Counted from the stretch's first letter, positions 8,534 to 17,707 are shown. The stretch: 64,000 nt of DNA from JAKIYB01 sp964590255 (GCA_964590255.1 CAZPYA010000015.1:1-64000); one strand, 5' to 3'. Program-made: numbers and translations. Notes: generated from the letters alone by a model not told the origin.

Positions 8534-9520
8534 ATGACCCCACAGACTTTACAGCGCGACGCGGTTGTCGACTTCGCGCGCGAGACGTTGCGGCAGGAAG
8601 CGCAGGCGCTGGTCGCCATGGCGGAGCGGTTGGGCGAGGAGTTCGGCCAGGCGGTGGACCTCATTCTCGGCTGCACCGGCCGGGTGGTGACCACCGGCAT
8701 GGGCAAGTCCGGCGCGGTGGCGCGCAAGATCGCCGGCACGCTGGCCAGCACCGGCACACCGTCGCTGTTCCTCCACCCCGCCGAGAGCGTGCACGGCGAC
8801 CTGGGCATGGTGGCGATGGGCGATATCCTGCTGGCGCTCTCCAACAGCGGCGACACCGAGGAACTGAACGCCATCCTCCCCGCCATCGCCCGCATCGAGG
8901 TGCCCATCATCGCCCTCACCGGCCGCGCCGATTCCGCGCTGGGCCGCGCCGCCACGGTGGTGCTGGACACCGCCGTGGAGCGCGAAATCTGCCCCTTCAA
9001 CCTGGCCCCCACCAGCAGCACGACCGCGCAGATCGCCATGGGCGACGCGCTGGCCATCGCCGTCATGCGCTGCCGGCGCTTCACCTCGGTCGACTACGCC
9101 CGCCTGCATCCGCGCGGCGCGCTGGGCCGCCGCCTGCTGCTTACCGTGGGCGACGTGATGCGCACCGGCGAGAACCTGGCCGCCGTCACGCCTGCCACGC
9201 TGCTGAAAGACGTCCTCTTCGCCATCACCCGCGCCCACGCCGGCGCCGCCGCGGTGGTGGATGACGCCGGCGTCATGCTCGGCCTCATCTGCGACGGCGA
9301 CATCCGCCGCACGCTGCTGGAGGACGAGGACGCCCTGCACAAACCCTGCGGCGCGCATATGAATACGGCACCGCGCACCATCGCCGCCGACCACCTGGCC
9401 GCCGAAACGCTGCAAACGATGCAGGCCCGCCAGATCAGCGAAATGCCCGTCCTCGACGCCACCGGCCGCATCATCGGCATGCTCAACCTGAAAGACCTGC
9501 TCGCCGCGGGGATCGTGTAA
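8534..9520 (+). CDS. kdsD: Arabinose-5-phosphate isomerase (KpsF/GutQ family)
   Basis: The 328-residue protein has an N-terminal SIS domain (about 35-170) with TTGMGKSGAVARKIAGTLAS and HPAESVHGDLG, followed by two CBS domains (about 205-260 and 270-328). This is the full architecture of KdsD/GutQ/KpsF enzymes, which interconvert ribulose 5-phosphate and arabinose 5-phosphate in the cytoplasm for Kdo synthesis. Length matches the family. Its presence argues for a Kdo-containing outer membrane. The stop overlaps the next ATG (TAATG), so the two genes are translationally coupled. Confidence 0.93.
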   Translation: MTPQTLQRDAVVDFARETLRQEAQALVAMAERLGEEFGQAVDLILGCTGRVVTTGMGKSGAVARKIAGTLASTGTPSLFLHPAESVHGDLGMVAMGDILLALSNSGDTEELNAILPAIARIEVPIIALTGRADSALGRAATVVLDTAVEREICPFNLAPTSSTTAQIAMGDALAIAVMRCRRFTSVDYARLHPRGALGRRLLLTVGDVMRTGENLAAVTPATLLKDVLFAITRAHAGAAAVVDDAGVMLGLICDGDIRRTLLEDEDALHKPCGAHMNTAPRTIAADHLAAETLQTMQARQISEMPVLDATGRIIGMLNLKDLLAAGIV

Positions 9521-10719
9521 TGACCTACGACGACGTGATGGCCACCCTCGGCATTGCCGCGCCGCCCGCCGCCTGGCGCGAAGCGTGGGACGACGCCCAG
9601 GCCACCTTCCCCGCCGAGGGCCTGGCGTACCTGACCGACGACTTCCTCACAGAGCTGGCGGCCACCTGCGACTTCCCCGCGGACATCCTGCCGCCGCTGC
9701 GCGAGACGCTGGCGCAAGTGCGCGGCAGCGAACCCCTGCAGCGGCTGGCGTGGCTGTGGCGCGAGCTGGTCGTCACCCGCGGAGTGACAGACGGCGCCCG
9801 CGGTTGGCCCGATCCCGCCGGCTTTCCGCTCTTTTCCGCCGTTGTAGTGCTGATGTGCATTCCGCCGCTGCTGCGGGCGTATGCCGAATGCGACATCCCC
9901 CTGGCCATCGCCCGCGACACGCTGCGCGATCTGCCCATCTGGATGCGCAACTGGCGCCGGCGCTTCGGCGCGTGGGGCTTCGACCGGCTGGGGTGGATGG
10001 CCTGGCACCTCACCGGGCGGCTGTACCGGGTGGGGCGCATGCAGTATATCTACAAATCGTTCACCTGGCCGGTGCGCGCCTACCGCCACCGCGCCACCGG
10101 CGAGGTGGTGGCGCTCTTCGAGAGCGGTCAGCGCTGCCGCCGCGACGGGTATATCGATGGCACGAACGGCGTGGCCGATCCCGATGCCTGGGTGACGCAG
10201 TTGGAGGAGGGCGCGCAGACCGTGTGCGGCACGCCCGTCACCCGCGACGGCCGCGCCCTACCCGAGCCCGTGATGCTGCCGCTGGCAGAGTGGCACTGCG
10301 TGCTGAAACCCGGCGACCCGGTGCTGGACATGCACATCCCCGCCGACGGGAAGATGGATTACCACGCCTGCGGCGCCTCGGTGCAGGCGTCGGCCGCGTT
10401 CTTTACGCGGTACTTTCCGGAAAACCCCACCCCCGTCGCCTTCATCTGCTACTCCTGGCTGCTCGACTATCGCTACAGCGACCTGCTCCCCGCCGAGTCG
10501 AACATCGTGCGCTGGCAACGCGAGTTCCACGCCTTCCCGGTGCTGTCCGACGATCTCGACCCCTTCTTCCGCGTCTTCGACGGCAAGCCCGACGACCTGA
10601 CCACCGCCCCGCGCGACACCGCCCTCCGCCGCGCCATGCTGGACACCACCCTCGCCGGCCGTCCGGTGAAAATGGCCGGCGGCTTTATCCTCATCGATGC
10701 GATGACGTGGGGGGTATGA
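9520..10719 (+). CDS. Acyltransferase-domain protein (GNAT-like, DUF5596 type)
   Basis: The 399-residue protein resembles the two-domain family annotated as acyltransferase domain-containing (GNAT_C with a partner N-terminal domain). Matching stretches are LPIWMRNWRRRFGAWGFDRL, GRLYRVGRMQYIY, VLDMHIPADGKMDY, FICYSWLLD and ESNIVRWQREF. Family members are proposed N-acyltransferases but their substrates are not established. It is coupled to kdsD through TAATG, which hints at a surface-sugar role. That link is inference only. Confidence 0.65.
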   Translation: MTYDDVMATLGIAAPPAAWREAWDDAQATFPAEGLAYLTDDFLTELAATCDFPADILPPLRETLAQVRGSEPLQRLAWLWRELVVTRGVTDGARGWPDPAGFPLFSAVVVLMCIPPLLRAYAECDIPLAIARDTLRDLPIWMRNWRRRFGAWGFDRLGWMAWHLTGRLYRVGRMQYIYKSFTWPVRAYRHRATGEVVALFESGQRCRRDGYIDGTNGVADPDAWVTQLEEGAQTVCGTPVTRDGRALPEPVMLPLAEWHCVLKPGDPVLDMHIPADGKMDYHACGASVQASAAFFTRYFPENPTPVAFICYSWLLDYRYSDLLPAESNIVRWQREFHAFPVLSDDLDPFFRVFDGKPDDLTTAPRDTALRRAMLDTTLAGRPVKMAGGFILIDAMTWGV

Positions 10720-10800
10720 CCAATAGATTGTAACGCGTGCTCGCCGTAGCACACGGGATTGCCGACGCTGCGACTACAGCACCGCAATGAATATGACATT

Positions 10801-10840
10801 CCCCTCTCCCAGCATTGGGAGAGGGGTCAGGGGGTGAGGG
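10801..10840. repeat. Short copy of the CCCCTCTCCC palindromic repeat
   Basis: CCCCTCTCCC AGCA TTGGGAGAGGGG (10801-10827 region) is followed by TCAGGGGGTGAGGG. This matches the right half of the 8297-8458 element. It lies in the 313-bp gap before lpd. The rest of the gap holds a probable promoter and a leader hairpin. Confidence 0.65.
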
Positions 10841-10943
10841 CGCGCGCGGGAGCGCGCAACGACCGCCGGCATACTGATCGACAACTATTAGAACTGCGGA
10901 TGCGCATTCACCCCTATCTCCTCACCCCTGTCCCCTTACCTAC

Positions 10944-10973
10944 TTGGCACAAATCCCCCGCACGCGGTACAAT
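10944..10973 (+). promoter_or_regulatory. Probable sigma-70-type promoter of lpd
   Basis: TTGGCA (10944-10949) and TACAAT (10968-10973) are separated by 18 bp. The predicted 5' leader then contains a near-perfect hairpin (ACGGCCTGCC / GGCGGGCCGT, 10986-11010) just before the AAGGAG of lpd. Confidence 0.5.
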
Positions 10974-11032
10974 TCACCCATCTTCACGGCCTGCCTTTAG
11001 GCGGGCCGTTGTGTGTGACGAAGGAGCAGGCG

Positions 11033-12424
11033 ATGGCGTATGAATACGATGTGGCGATTCTGGGCGGTGGTCCCGGCGGGTATGTGGCGGCGATCAAGGC
11101 GGCGCAGCATGGGCTGAAGACGGCGCTGGTGGAGAAGGGCTTCCTCGGTGGCACCTGTCTCAATGTAGGCTGCATCCCCACCAAGGCGCTGCTTGCCTCC
11201 GCCGAGGTATACCGCGGCGCGAAGGGCGCGCGCGAATTCGGCATCGGCGTGGAGAACGTCTCCTTCGACTTCAGCAAGATCATGAGCCGCAAGGAGCGCA
11301 TCGTGAAGCAGCTCCGCAGCGGCGTGGAATACCTGATGAAGAAGAACGCGATCACCGTCTTCATCGGCGCGGGGTCGCTCACCGGCACGAACAGCCTGGG
11401 TATTGCCGGCGACGAGGCACGCGAGATCACTGCCAGTAACATCGTCCTCGCCAGCGGCTCCACGCCGTCGCGCCCGCCCATACCGGGCATGGACGGCGCC
11501 AACGTGGTCACCAGCGACGAGATCCTCTTCTGGCCGGAGGTGCCGGCCACGCTGGCGGTTATCGGCGGCGGGGCTATCGGGCTGGAATTCGCCTACTTCT
11601 TCAACGTGCTGGGCAGCAAGGTGACGGTGGTGGAAGCGCTGCCGCATATCCTGCCCGCCGAGGATGACCAGGTGGCGGCCGAGTTGACCACTGCGCTGAA
11701 GCGCCAGGGTATCGCCGTGCAAGCCGGTGCGAAAGTGTTGGAGATCGGCGACGCCGACGGGAAGAAATACGTCAGCTATCAGCCTGCCGGCGCCGACGAG
11801 TCGCAACGTGTCGCCGCCGACGTGGTGCTGGTGGCCACCGGCCGCTGGCCCTTCACTCAGGGATGCGGGTATGAAGCGCAGGGCATTACCATCGAGCGCC
11901 GCGCGGTGGTGGTGGACGAATACCTGCACACCGGCATCGGCAACATCTACGCCATCGGCGACGTCATCGGCGGCATGCTGCTGGCGCACAAGTCCTCCGC
12001 GGAAGCGGGCGTGGCGGTGGACAACATCACCGGCCATCGCCGCGCCATGCGCTACCACGCCATCCCCACCGCGCTCTACACTACCCCGGAAGTGGCCAGC
12101 GTGGGCATGACCGAGGCGGCGGCGCAGGCACAAGGTCTTGATGTCAGAACCGGCAGCTTCCCCTTCCGCCCGCTGGGCAAGGCGCTGGCTATCGGCGAGC
12201 GCGAGGGCTTCGTCAAGGCCATCTACCGGACGGACACCGGCGCCATGGTCGGCGTGCAGGCCATCGGCCCCCACGTCACCGACCTCATCGCCGGCGCCGC
12301 CATGGCTGTCCAACATGGCCTCACCGCCGAGCAATACGCCCACACCATCCACCCGCACCCGACGCTGTCCGAATGCTTCCACGAAGCCATCGAAGTGGCG
12401 CTGGGGCATCCCGTGCATATGTAA
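11033..12424 (+). CDS. lpdA: Dihydrolipoyl dehydrogenase
   Basis: The 463-residue flavoprotein has an FAD-binding GGGPGGYVAA motif near the N-terminus, the redox disulfide in GGTCLNVGCIPTK, the NAD-binding GGGAIGLEFAYFF motif, the AIGDVIGG flavin motif, and the C-terminal HPHPTLSE with the catalytic His-Glu pair. It reoxidises dihydrolipoamide in 2-oxoacid dehydrogenase or glycine cleavage complexes. Start ATG 11033 has AAGGAG six bases upstream; an in-frame ATG at 11009 lies in the leader hairpin and is rejected. No E1/E2 genes are adjacent, so it is a stand-alone E3. No lipoyl domain is present. Confidence 0.95.
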   Translation: MAYEYDVAILGGGPGGYVAAIKAAQHGLKTALVEKGFLGGTCLNVGCIPTKALLASAEVYRGAKGAREFGIGVENVSFDFSKIMSRKERIVKQLRSGVEYLMKKNAITVFIGAGSLTGTNSLGIAGDEAREITASNIVLASGSTPSRPPIPGMDGANVVTSDEILFWPEVPATLAVIGGGAIGLEFAYFFNVLGSKVTVVEALPHILPAEDDQVAAELTTALKRQGIAVQAGAKVLEIGDADGKKYVSYQPAGADESQRVAADVVLVATGRWPFTQGCGYEAQGITIERRAVVVDEYLHTGIGNIYAIGDVIGGMLLAHKSSAEAGVAVDNITGHRRAMRYHAIPTALYTTPEVASVGMTEAAAQAQGLDVRTGSFPFRPLGKALAIGEREGFVKAIYRTDTGAMVGVQAIGPHVTDLIAGAAMAVQHGLTAEQYAHTIHPHPTLSECFHEAIEVALGHPVHM

Positions 12425-12478
12425 GGGATAGAGGACAGGGAACTGGGAACCGGGATGAGGGCCGAAGGCCCGGCAGAT

Positions 12479-12616
12479 GCTAGCCACGGGTGCCAACCCG
12501 TGGAAATCGGAATTGCATATTACAAAGCCCCGAAGGGGCGATAGAATGGTCTGTCGCCCCTTCGGGGCTTTAATTACCTTGACTCGGTTCTCCACGGGTT
12601 GGCACCCATGGCTAGC
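12479..12616. repeat. Palindromic dispersed element, copy 1
   Basis: Terminal arms GCTAGCCACGGGTGCCAACC... (12479-12504) and the near reverse complement ending in GGCTAGC (12591-12616) enclose a second palindrome (12524-12571) built on AAAGCCCCGAAGGGGCGA. A second copy lies at 13920-14063. GGGCCGAAGGCCCGGCAGAT precedes both copies, at 12459 and about 13898. The two copies flank the sialidase-like gene. No transposase is encoded, so it is MITE- or REP-like. Confidence 0.75.
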
Positions 12617-12638
12617 ATCACATGCCCCTCTGGGGCAT

Positions 12639-13784
12639 TCACTGCGCCGTCGTCACCAGGTAAAAATTGTCATCCTTTCCAATGAAGGCCGTCGCTTTCG
12701 TGCCACTGAAAGACGTGCCGACGGTGGTGGCCTGCTGGCTCTGCAGCGTGCCGTCGGTTTTGTAGAGCGCGTATTTCACCACGGCGGTGCTGTTTACCGA
12801 CATGGGCCCTACCTGCCAGGCGAAGAGGACATCGCCCGCGCGGTTCATCCAGGCTGATGGGTAGATCTCGTTCATTTCGTTGCCGGGGGTGGCGACGTGC
12901 AGGTCGAATTTCGCCCGCTTCTCATCGGAGATGGCCCAGTAGACCTTGTTGCGCGCCATGACGGCAACCAACGCGCGGCCGGTGGGCGAGAAGGTCAGCT
13001 CCGGTCCGCACATCGGGCAGCTCGGTAGCACCCAGTTGTCGGTGTTCACGCGGATGGCGGTGAAGTTGTTTTCCGTCTTCCGGCTCTTCAGCATCCAGAA
13101 GTCGCGCACATCCTTCTCGGCGTTGCGCACCGCCAGATAGACATAGCCGTCGGCGCCGATGCGCGCGCGCATCATGCACATGCTGCAAGCGAGGCCGGCC
13201 ATATTGTCTATCTTCAGCCGCTCGGGCGCCTGGAAGGTCGCGCCGTGGTCGGTGGAACGCGCCATGAACAGCCAGGTGGCTGCCTTTTCCACCGGCTTCG
13301 GGTCGGCCATCACATGCCAGAACACCAGCACGTTGCCGTCCTTGTCCGCCGACATCGTCAGGCCGTCCGTCGCGGCCACGTCGGCCACCAGCTTCGGCTC
13401 GGAGAAGGTTTTCCCGCCATCGGTGCTGTTCACATAACGGGGGTACGTCTTCACCCCCGGGCTCCACTTGTCGGCCCAGATTACGTGGATGACGCCGTCG
13501 CTCGCTACGCTGATCTTCGGCCCGCGCTCACCCATGGTGGTGGTTACCTGCAGTGTGGTATTCATCTTCACGGCTTGGGATAACGTCTTGCCATTGTCCA
13601 TCGACTGCGCGTAAAAGGCGTCGTTCCCCTTCCCGTAGACCATATGCATGGTGCCGTTGCGGTCCACCGCCACGTCCGGCGCCAGCGCCCCCGAAGGCCC
13701 CGGCACCACCGTCACCGTCGCCGCGAACGCAGCGAGCCCACCGAGTAAAAGGCAAAGCAGGAAAAAGGCACGAGTGAACGCCAT
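12639..13784 (-). CDS. Secreted sialidase-like (BNR/Asp-box) beta-propeller protein
   Basis: The 381-residue protein starts with a signal peptide (hydrophobic core FFLLCLLLGGLAAFAA). Asp-box-like repeats SMDNGKTL, STDGGKTF and STDHGATF mark propeller blades of the sialidase superfamily. Two CxxC motifs (ACSMCMM, SCPMCGPE) are unusual and might bind a metal or form disulfides after export. The arginine triad of true sialidases is not obvious, so substrate-binding or another exo-hydrolase role is equally possible. The gene stands alone between two copies of a palindromic repeat and is likely monocistronic. Confidence 0.65.
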   Translation of the reverse strand: MAFTRAFFLLCLLLGGLAAFAATVTVVPGPSGALAPDVAVDRNGTMHMVYGKGNDAFYAQSMDNGKTLSQAVKMNTTLQVTTTMGERGPKISVASDGVIHVIWADKWSPGVKTYPRYVNSTDGGKTFSEPKLVADVAATDGLTMSADKDGNVLVFWHVMADPKPVEKAATWLFMARSTDHGATFQAPERLKIDNMAGLACSMCMMRARIGADGYVYLAVRNAEKDVRDFWMLKSRKTENNFTAIRVNTDNWVLPSCPMCGPELTFSPTGRALVAVMARNKVYWAISDEKRAKFDLHVATPGNEMNEIYPSAWMNRAGDVLFAWQVGPMSVNSTAVVKYALYKTDGTLQSQQATTVGTSFSGTKATAFIGKDDNFYLVTTAQ

Positions 13785-13919
13785 GAGTTTGAACCTCTAC
13801 TGAGTCATACGCCTGTGAGTATACCCCGTTTGCGCCGGTAAAGACAAAAACGAGGGGATAGGGGACAGGGAACAGGGGCGAGGGGGTGAAGGGATCAGGG
13901 CCGAAGGCCCGGCAGATAA

Positions 13920-14063
13920 AGCCACGGGTGCCAACCCGTGGTACCTGGAACCGATTGATATGAAAGAGCCCCGGAGGGGCGACAGACCGTTCTGTCGCCC
14001 CTCCGGGGCTAAAGTTACTTTCGGCACGTTTGCCACGGGTTCCGCTGCGCTTCACCCGTGGCT
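13920..14063. repeat. Palindromic dispersed element, copy 2
   Basis: Left arm AGCCACGGGTGCCAACCCGT (13920-) pairs with CCACGGGT...ACCCGTGGCT (14033-14063). The inner palindrome AGAGCCCCGGAGGGGCGACA / TGTCGCCCCTCCGGGGCT spans about 13965-14010. Order and wording match copy 1 with point differences. The interval 13785-14101 contains nothing else recognisable. Confidence 0.75.
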
Positions 14064-14101
14064 ATTCGCACATGCCCCTTCGGGGCAAATGTGGTTATTT
14101 G

Positions 14102-16261
14102 TCAATCCATGAACCCCTCCGTCCGCGCGATGATCTCATCCTGCAGCGGTTTGCCGAGGGTGACGAAGGCGGAGCTGTATCCCGCTACGCGCACCAGCAG
14201 GTCGGGGTAGCGCTCGGGGTGGGCCTGGGCGGCGCGGAGGGTGTCGGCGTCGGCGACGTTGAGCTGAAGCTGGCTGCCGCCGTTGGCGACAAAGGCCCGC
14301 ACCAGCGCGGCGACGGTGCGCCGGCCGTCCGGGGTGGCGAGGTCGGTGGGGCTGACGCGCAGTGTGGAGACGTTGCCGGCGATGAGGCGGGAGTGATCGA
14401 GCCGGCAGAGGGAGTTGATGAGCGCGGTTGGACCGGTGGCGGCGACGCCCTGCGCGGCGGCTAGCGAATCGGCCAGCGGCTGGCCGGCGGCGCGGCCGTC
14501 CAACGTGGCGCCCATGAAGTGGCCATACGCGATGTGCATGTTTTCGCCGCCGGCCAGGTGCCCCAGCACCAGCGCCTTTCGCAGCGGGGTGCTCCGCCGC
14601 TCCAGCGCGTCCGCCATTAGCGTCACCAGTCGGGCAGCGAGGTCATCCACCGCGGGCATGTCGTTGCCGAATTTCGGCAACGCGCGGATGGCCGCCCGCA
14701 AGCCGGGATCGCCGGCATCGAGTTGGGCATACAAGCCGCTCATCGGCACCCCGCGGCGCAGCCCCAGCTCCAGCGCGGCGTGCAGCATGTCGGCGGCGTT
14801 GGGCAGGCCGATGCCCTCCCAGTGACCGTAATGCGACTCCGCGCCACCGTGCAGCAGGTCGGCGCCGTGTTCCAGGCAGCAGGGCATCAGCAGCGTCGCG
14901 GAAAAGCGCGCGTCGGTGACGCGCTCGTCCACGGCGATATTGCACCGGCGGCACTGCTCCGCCAGGTCATCCAGTTTCCGCGCTAACGCCACCCACAGCG
15001 CGTCTTCGTCGGGCGGGTCGGTGCGCAGCACGTCATCCACCGCCAGCGCGAAATTCACCCAGCCGTTCGGCGCGCCCCAGTTGCCGCGACCCGGCGACAC
15101 CACCTCGGTACAGCCGCTGAGGGCGTAGTCGCGGGCGATCTCCGCCGGAACGCCGATGCGCGCCAGCCCGGCGAGGATCGGCGCGTCGCCGTAAAACGAC
15201 GGCTCCGCCAGCCCGTCGCCAAGCATCGCCAGCGCCTCCTCCAGCACATCGGCGGGGGTGTCGGGCGTGCAGCGTATATAGATGGTCGGGCGCAGCAGGC
15301 GCACGGCGTGGGCGGCGCGCAGCGTCAGTCGTGTCAGCGCGTTGCAGGCGTCGCGGCCGTCGGGCAGGGCGCCGCCCAGTGTCATCGTCTGTACCGAGCT
15401 GACATTCACGCCGTCGCTGAAGGTATCGGCGTGCAGCTTGATGAGCAAACACTCCAGCAGCTCCTGGGCGGCGGCTGGGGTGATGCGTCCGGCGGCCAGG
15501 TCGGCCTGGTAAAACTCGTGCAGGTAGACGTCGAGGCGTCCGGTGGCGTCGCCGGCGGCCAGGTAGGCGAACCATAGGCTTTGCAGCGCCTCGCGGAAGG
15601 TCTCGGCGGGTTGCGCCGGCACCTTCTCGCAGATGCGGGCGATCTCGCGCAGCTCCGCGGCGCCGGCGTCGTCGCTGGTCAGCGCGCGCTCGCGGCAGGC
15701 GTGGGCGTAGTGGTGGGCGTGCGCAATCATCGCCTCGTAGCCCATGGCGCAGGCCAGCGCCAGGTCGCGCCGCGGCCCCTCCCATTCGTCAGCGAGCTGC
15801 CGCGCCCGTCGCGCCAGCGCCGCCGTGCCAATGCGAATGACATTGGCGTAGTCGACCACTTTGTGATTCAGCGATCCCTGCGGCGAGAGCAATCCACGGG
15901 CGGCGTCCGCGCGGATGTCCGGCCATTCCTCCGGCACGTGCCCGGCAAACCACTCCACATAGCCGACGCCGCCGTCGGGCGACCAGCCATATTGCCCCTC
16001 GGGCGTCGCCGCGCGCTGTAGCGCGCCGACCAGCAGCTCGTTGGGTCGGATGACGGGGGTGAGGTGGGTGAAGACATGCGCGAACGCCGTCGCCTCGCGC
16101 AGCACGGTGGGCAGCGTCGCCGCGGCCAGCGCTTCGCCGTCCTGCTGCAGGCGGTGAAACTCGGTAAACGGCCCGGCGGCCGCCGCCAGCGCCTCGCGCG
16201 CCAGCCGTCGGGTGCGCGGCGTCGAACCGCGGGGGATACTCTGCAGCACGGGCACAGTCAT
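14102..16261 (-). CDS. Glycyl radical enzyme (pyruvate formate-lyase-like)
   Basis: The 719-residue protein has the two hallmark sites of glycyl radical enzymes: the thiyl-radical cysteine in ALSGCTEV (Cys384) and the C-terminal radical loop VRVAGYSSAF (Gly694). GCxE after the cysteine fits the dehydratase/decarboxylase-type branch better than PFL, which has CC. The substrate is not predictable. Start ATG 16261 has AAGGGAG seven bases upstream and is preferred over the upstream in-frame ATG at 16294. The enzyme is oxygen-sensitive and needs a radical-SAM activase; none is adjacent. Its presence implies an anaerobic phase of life. Confidence 0.9.
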   Translation of the reverse strand: MTVPVLQSIPRGSTPRTRRLAREALAAAAGPFTEFHRLQQDGEALAAATLPTVLREATAFAHVFTHLTPVIRPNELLVGALQRAATPEGQYGWSPDGGVGYVEWFAGHVPEEWPDIRADAARGLLSPQGSLNHKVVDYANVIRIGTAALARRARQLADEWEGPRRDLALACAMGYEAMIAHAHHYAHACRERALTSDDAGAAELREIARICEKVPAQPAETFREALQSLWFAYLAAGDATGRLDVYLHEFYQADLAAGRITPAAAQELLECLLIKLHADTFSDGVNVSSVQTMTLGGALPDGRDACNALTRLTLRAAHAVRLLRPTIYIRCTPDTPADVLEEALAMLGDGLAEPSFYGDAPILAGLARIGVPAEIARDYALSGCTEVVSPGRGNWGAPNGWVNFALAVDDVLRTDPPDEDALWVALARKLDDLAEQCRRCNIAVDERVTDARFSATLLMPCCLEHGADLLHGGAESHYGHWEGIGLPNAADMLHAALELGLRRGVPMSGLYAQLDAGDPGLRAAIRALPKFGNDMPAVDDLAARLVTLMADALERRSTPLRKALVLGHLAGGENMHIAYGHFMGATLDGRAAGQPLADSLAAAQGVAATGPTALINSLCRLDHSRLIAGNVSTLRVSPTDLATPDGRRTVAALVRAFVANGGSQLQLNVADADTLRAAQAHPERYPDLLVRVAGYSSAFVTLGKPLQDEIIARTEGFMD

Positions 16262-16326
16262 GATCACGCTCCCTTGCCGGACTATTCGCCGCACGGGCGC
16301 GAAATCCTACCACATTGCCGCATCGC

Positions 16327-16530
16327 TTACGCCGCCGGCCGCTTGCGCCGGCGCGAAGCCCACGCACAGACGGCGCAGCGGATGCGGTCGTGCTCCTGGC
16401 GCAGGGTATGCAGGCCGCGGCAGGCCGGGCAGACGGTCACCTGCTCAGTGAGCACCATGCGGCTGTTGGTGTGCGGGTCTTCGATTACGCCCAGGTGAAT
16501 CTCTTCCAGAAAGCGAGTCAGCGTTTCCAT
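16327..16530 (-). CDS. Small zinc-ribbon protein
   Basis: The 67-residue product has CPAC and CAVC pairs 19 residues apart, a plausible Cys4 zinc ribbon, and a very basic tail (SRRRKRP). The start at 16530 is supported by GGGAGGTG at the right distance; the longer frame from 16677 would overlap the rlmN start. It is divergent from rlmN. A nucleic-acid-binding or regulatory role is possible but unproven. I do not recognise the family. Confidence 0.6.
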   Translation of the reverse strand: METLTRFLEEIHLGVIEDPHTNSRMVLTEQVTVCPACRGLHTLRQEHDRIRCAVCAWASRRRKRPAA

Positions 16531-16643
16531 GGTGAAGCACCTCCCACCCGATGTAGCGTCTGCAACTTGTGTAATATACCCGCCGCGCGTTGTGAATGTG
16601 TCAATCCACATGAACAACGTATCAACGATGGAAGAAAGTTTCG

Positions 16644-16649
16644 TATAAT
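16644..16649 (+). promoter_or_regulatory. -10 element of rlmN, suggesting a leaderless transcript
   Basis: A perfect TATAAT ends 8 nt before the rlmN ATG at 16658, so transcription should begin at or within a base or two of the start codon. No Shine-Dalgarno fits in between. No good -35 hexamer is seen. Confidence 0.5.
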
Positions 16650-16657
16650 AGGCGACG

Positions 16658-17707
16658 ATGACCGATACGAGCACCATCGACGTGAAAGGGCTGTTTCCCG
16701 ACGAGTTGGCCGGGGTGCTAACGAGCCTGGGCGCGCCGGCCTACCGGGCGAAGCAGCTTTTCGCCGGGATGCACCGGCGGCTGGCGACTTCCTTCGACGC
16801 GATGCCGGAGCTGCCGGCGGCGCTGCGCGCGACGCTGGCCGAGCGCTGTCGCCTCACTGCGCTGGAGACGCGCCGACGCGTGGAGGCGCCGGACGGCACG
16901 GTGAAATATCTCTTCGGCCTCGCTGACGGCCGCGCCATCGAAACGGTGCGCATCCCCGATGAGGGACGCGTGACGGTGTGCGTTTCCACCATGGTGGGCT
17001 GCCCCTTCGGCTGCGGCTTCTGCGCTACCGGCCAGGCCGGCTTCGAGCGCAACCTGACCGCCGCCGAGATCGTCGACCAGGTCTACCACGCGCAGGCCGA
17101 CCTGCCTGCCGGGCAGCAGGTGACGAACGTCGTCTACATGGGCATGGGCGAGCCGCTGGCGAACTACGACGCCGTGACGCGCTCCATCCGCCTGCTCAAC
17201 CACCCGCAGGGGCTCCACATCGGCCAGCGGCGCATCACTCTCTCCACCGTGGGCATCGTGCCGGGCATCGAGCGGCTGGCCGACGAGGGACTGCAGGTGG
17301 GGCTGGCCATTTCGCTGCACGCGCCCACCCAGGCCGCCCGCGCGCGCATCGTGCCCATCGCGAAAAAGTACCCCCTCGACGCGCTGCTCGCCGCCGCCCG
17401 CCAGTTCGTCCGCCGCACCGGGCGCAAGGTGACCTTCGAATACACCGTGGTGCCCGGCCAGAATGACAGCCCCGCCGACGCCGCCGCCCTCGCCACGCTG
17501 GTGCGCGGCCTGCAGAGCTTGGTGAACGTCATCCCGCTCAACCCCACCCCAGACTTCAAATGCCCCGGCGATCACCTCGCCACCGCCGAGCGTTTTACCG
17601 GCGCCCTCCGCGCCCACGGCGTGGAGGTGGCCCTGCGCAAATCGCGGGGGGCCGAAGTCGGCGGCGCCTGTGGGCAACTCAAAGGCGCCGAGGACAAACG
17701 CAAATAG
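16658..17707 (+). CDS. rlmN: Dual-specificity 23S rRNA/tRNA adenine-C2 methyltransferase
   Basis: The 349-residue radical-SAM enzyme methylates A2503 of 23S rRNA and A37 of some tRNAs. The cluster-binding CPFGCGFCATG motif has the CxxxCxxC spacing. GMGEPLANYD, STVGIVPGI and ISLHAP are conserved blocks, and GGACGQL near the end carries the methyl-accepting cysteine. FEYTVVPGQNDS is also characteristic. Length is normal for the family. It appears to start with little or no leader. Confidence 0.95.
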   Translation: MTDTSTIDVKGLFPDELAGVLTSLGAPAYRAKQLFAGMHRRLATSFDAMPELPAALRATLAERCRLTALETRRRVEAPDGTVKYLFGLADGRAIETVRIPDEGRVTVCVSTMVGCPFGCGFCATGQAGFERNLTAAEIVDQVYHAQADLPAGQQVTNVVYMGMGEPLANYDAVTRSIRLLNHPQGLHIGQRRITLSTVGIVPGIERLADEGLQVGLAISLHAPTQAARARIVPIAKKYPLDALLAAARQFVRRTGRKVTFEYTVVPGQNDSPADAAALATLVRGLQSLVNVIPLNPTPDFKCPGDHLATAERFTGALRAHGVEVALRKSRGAEVGGACGQLKGAEDKRK

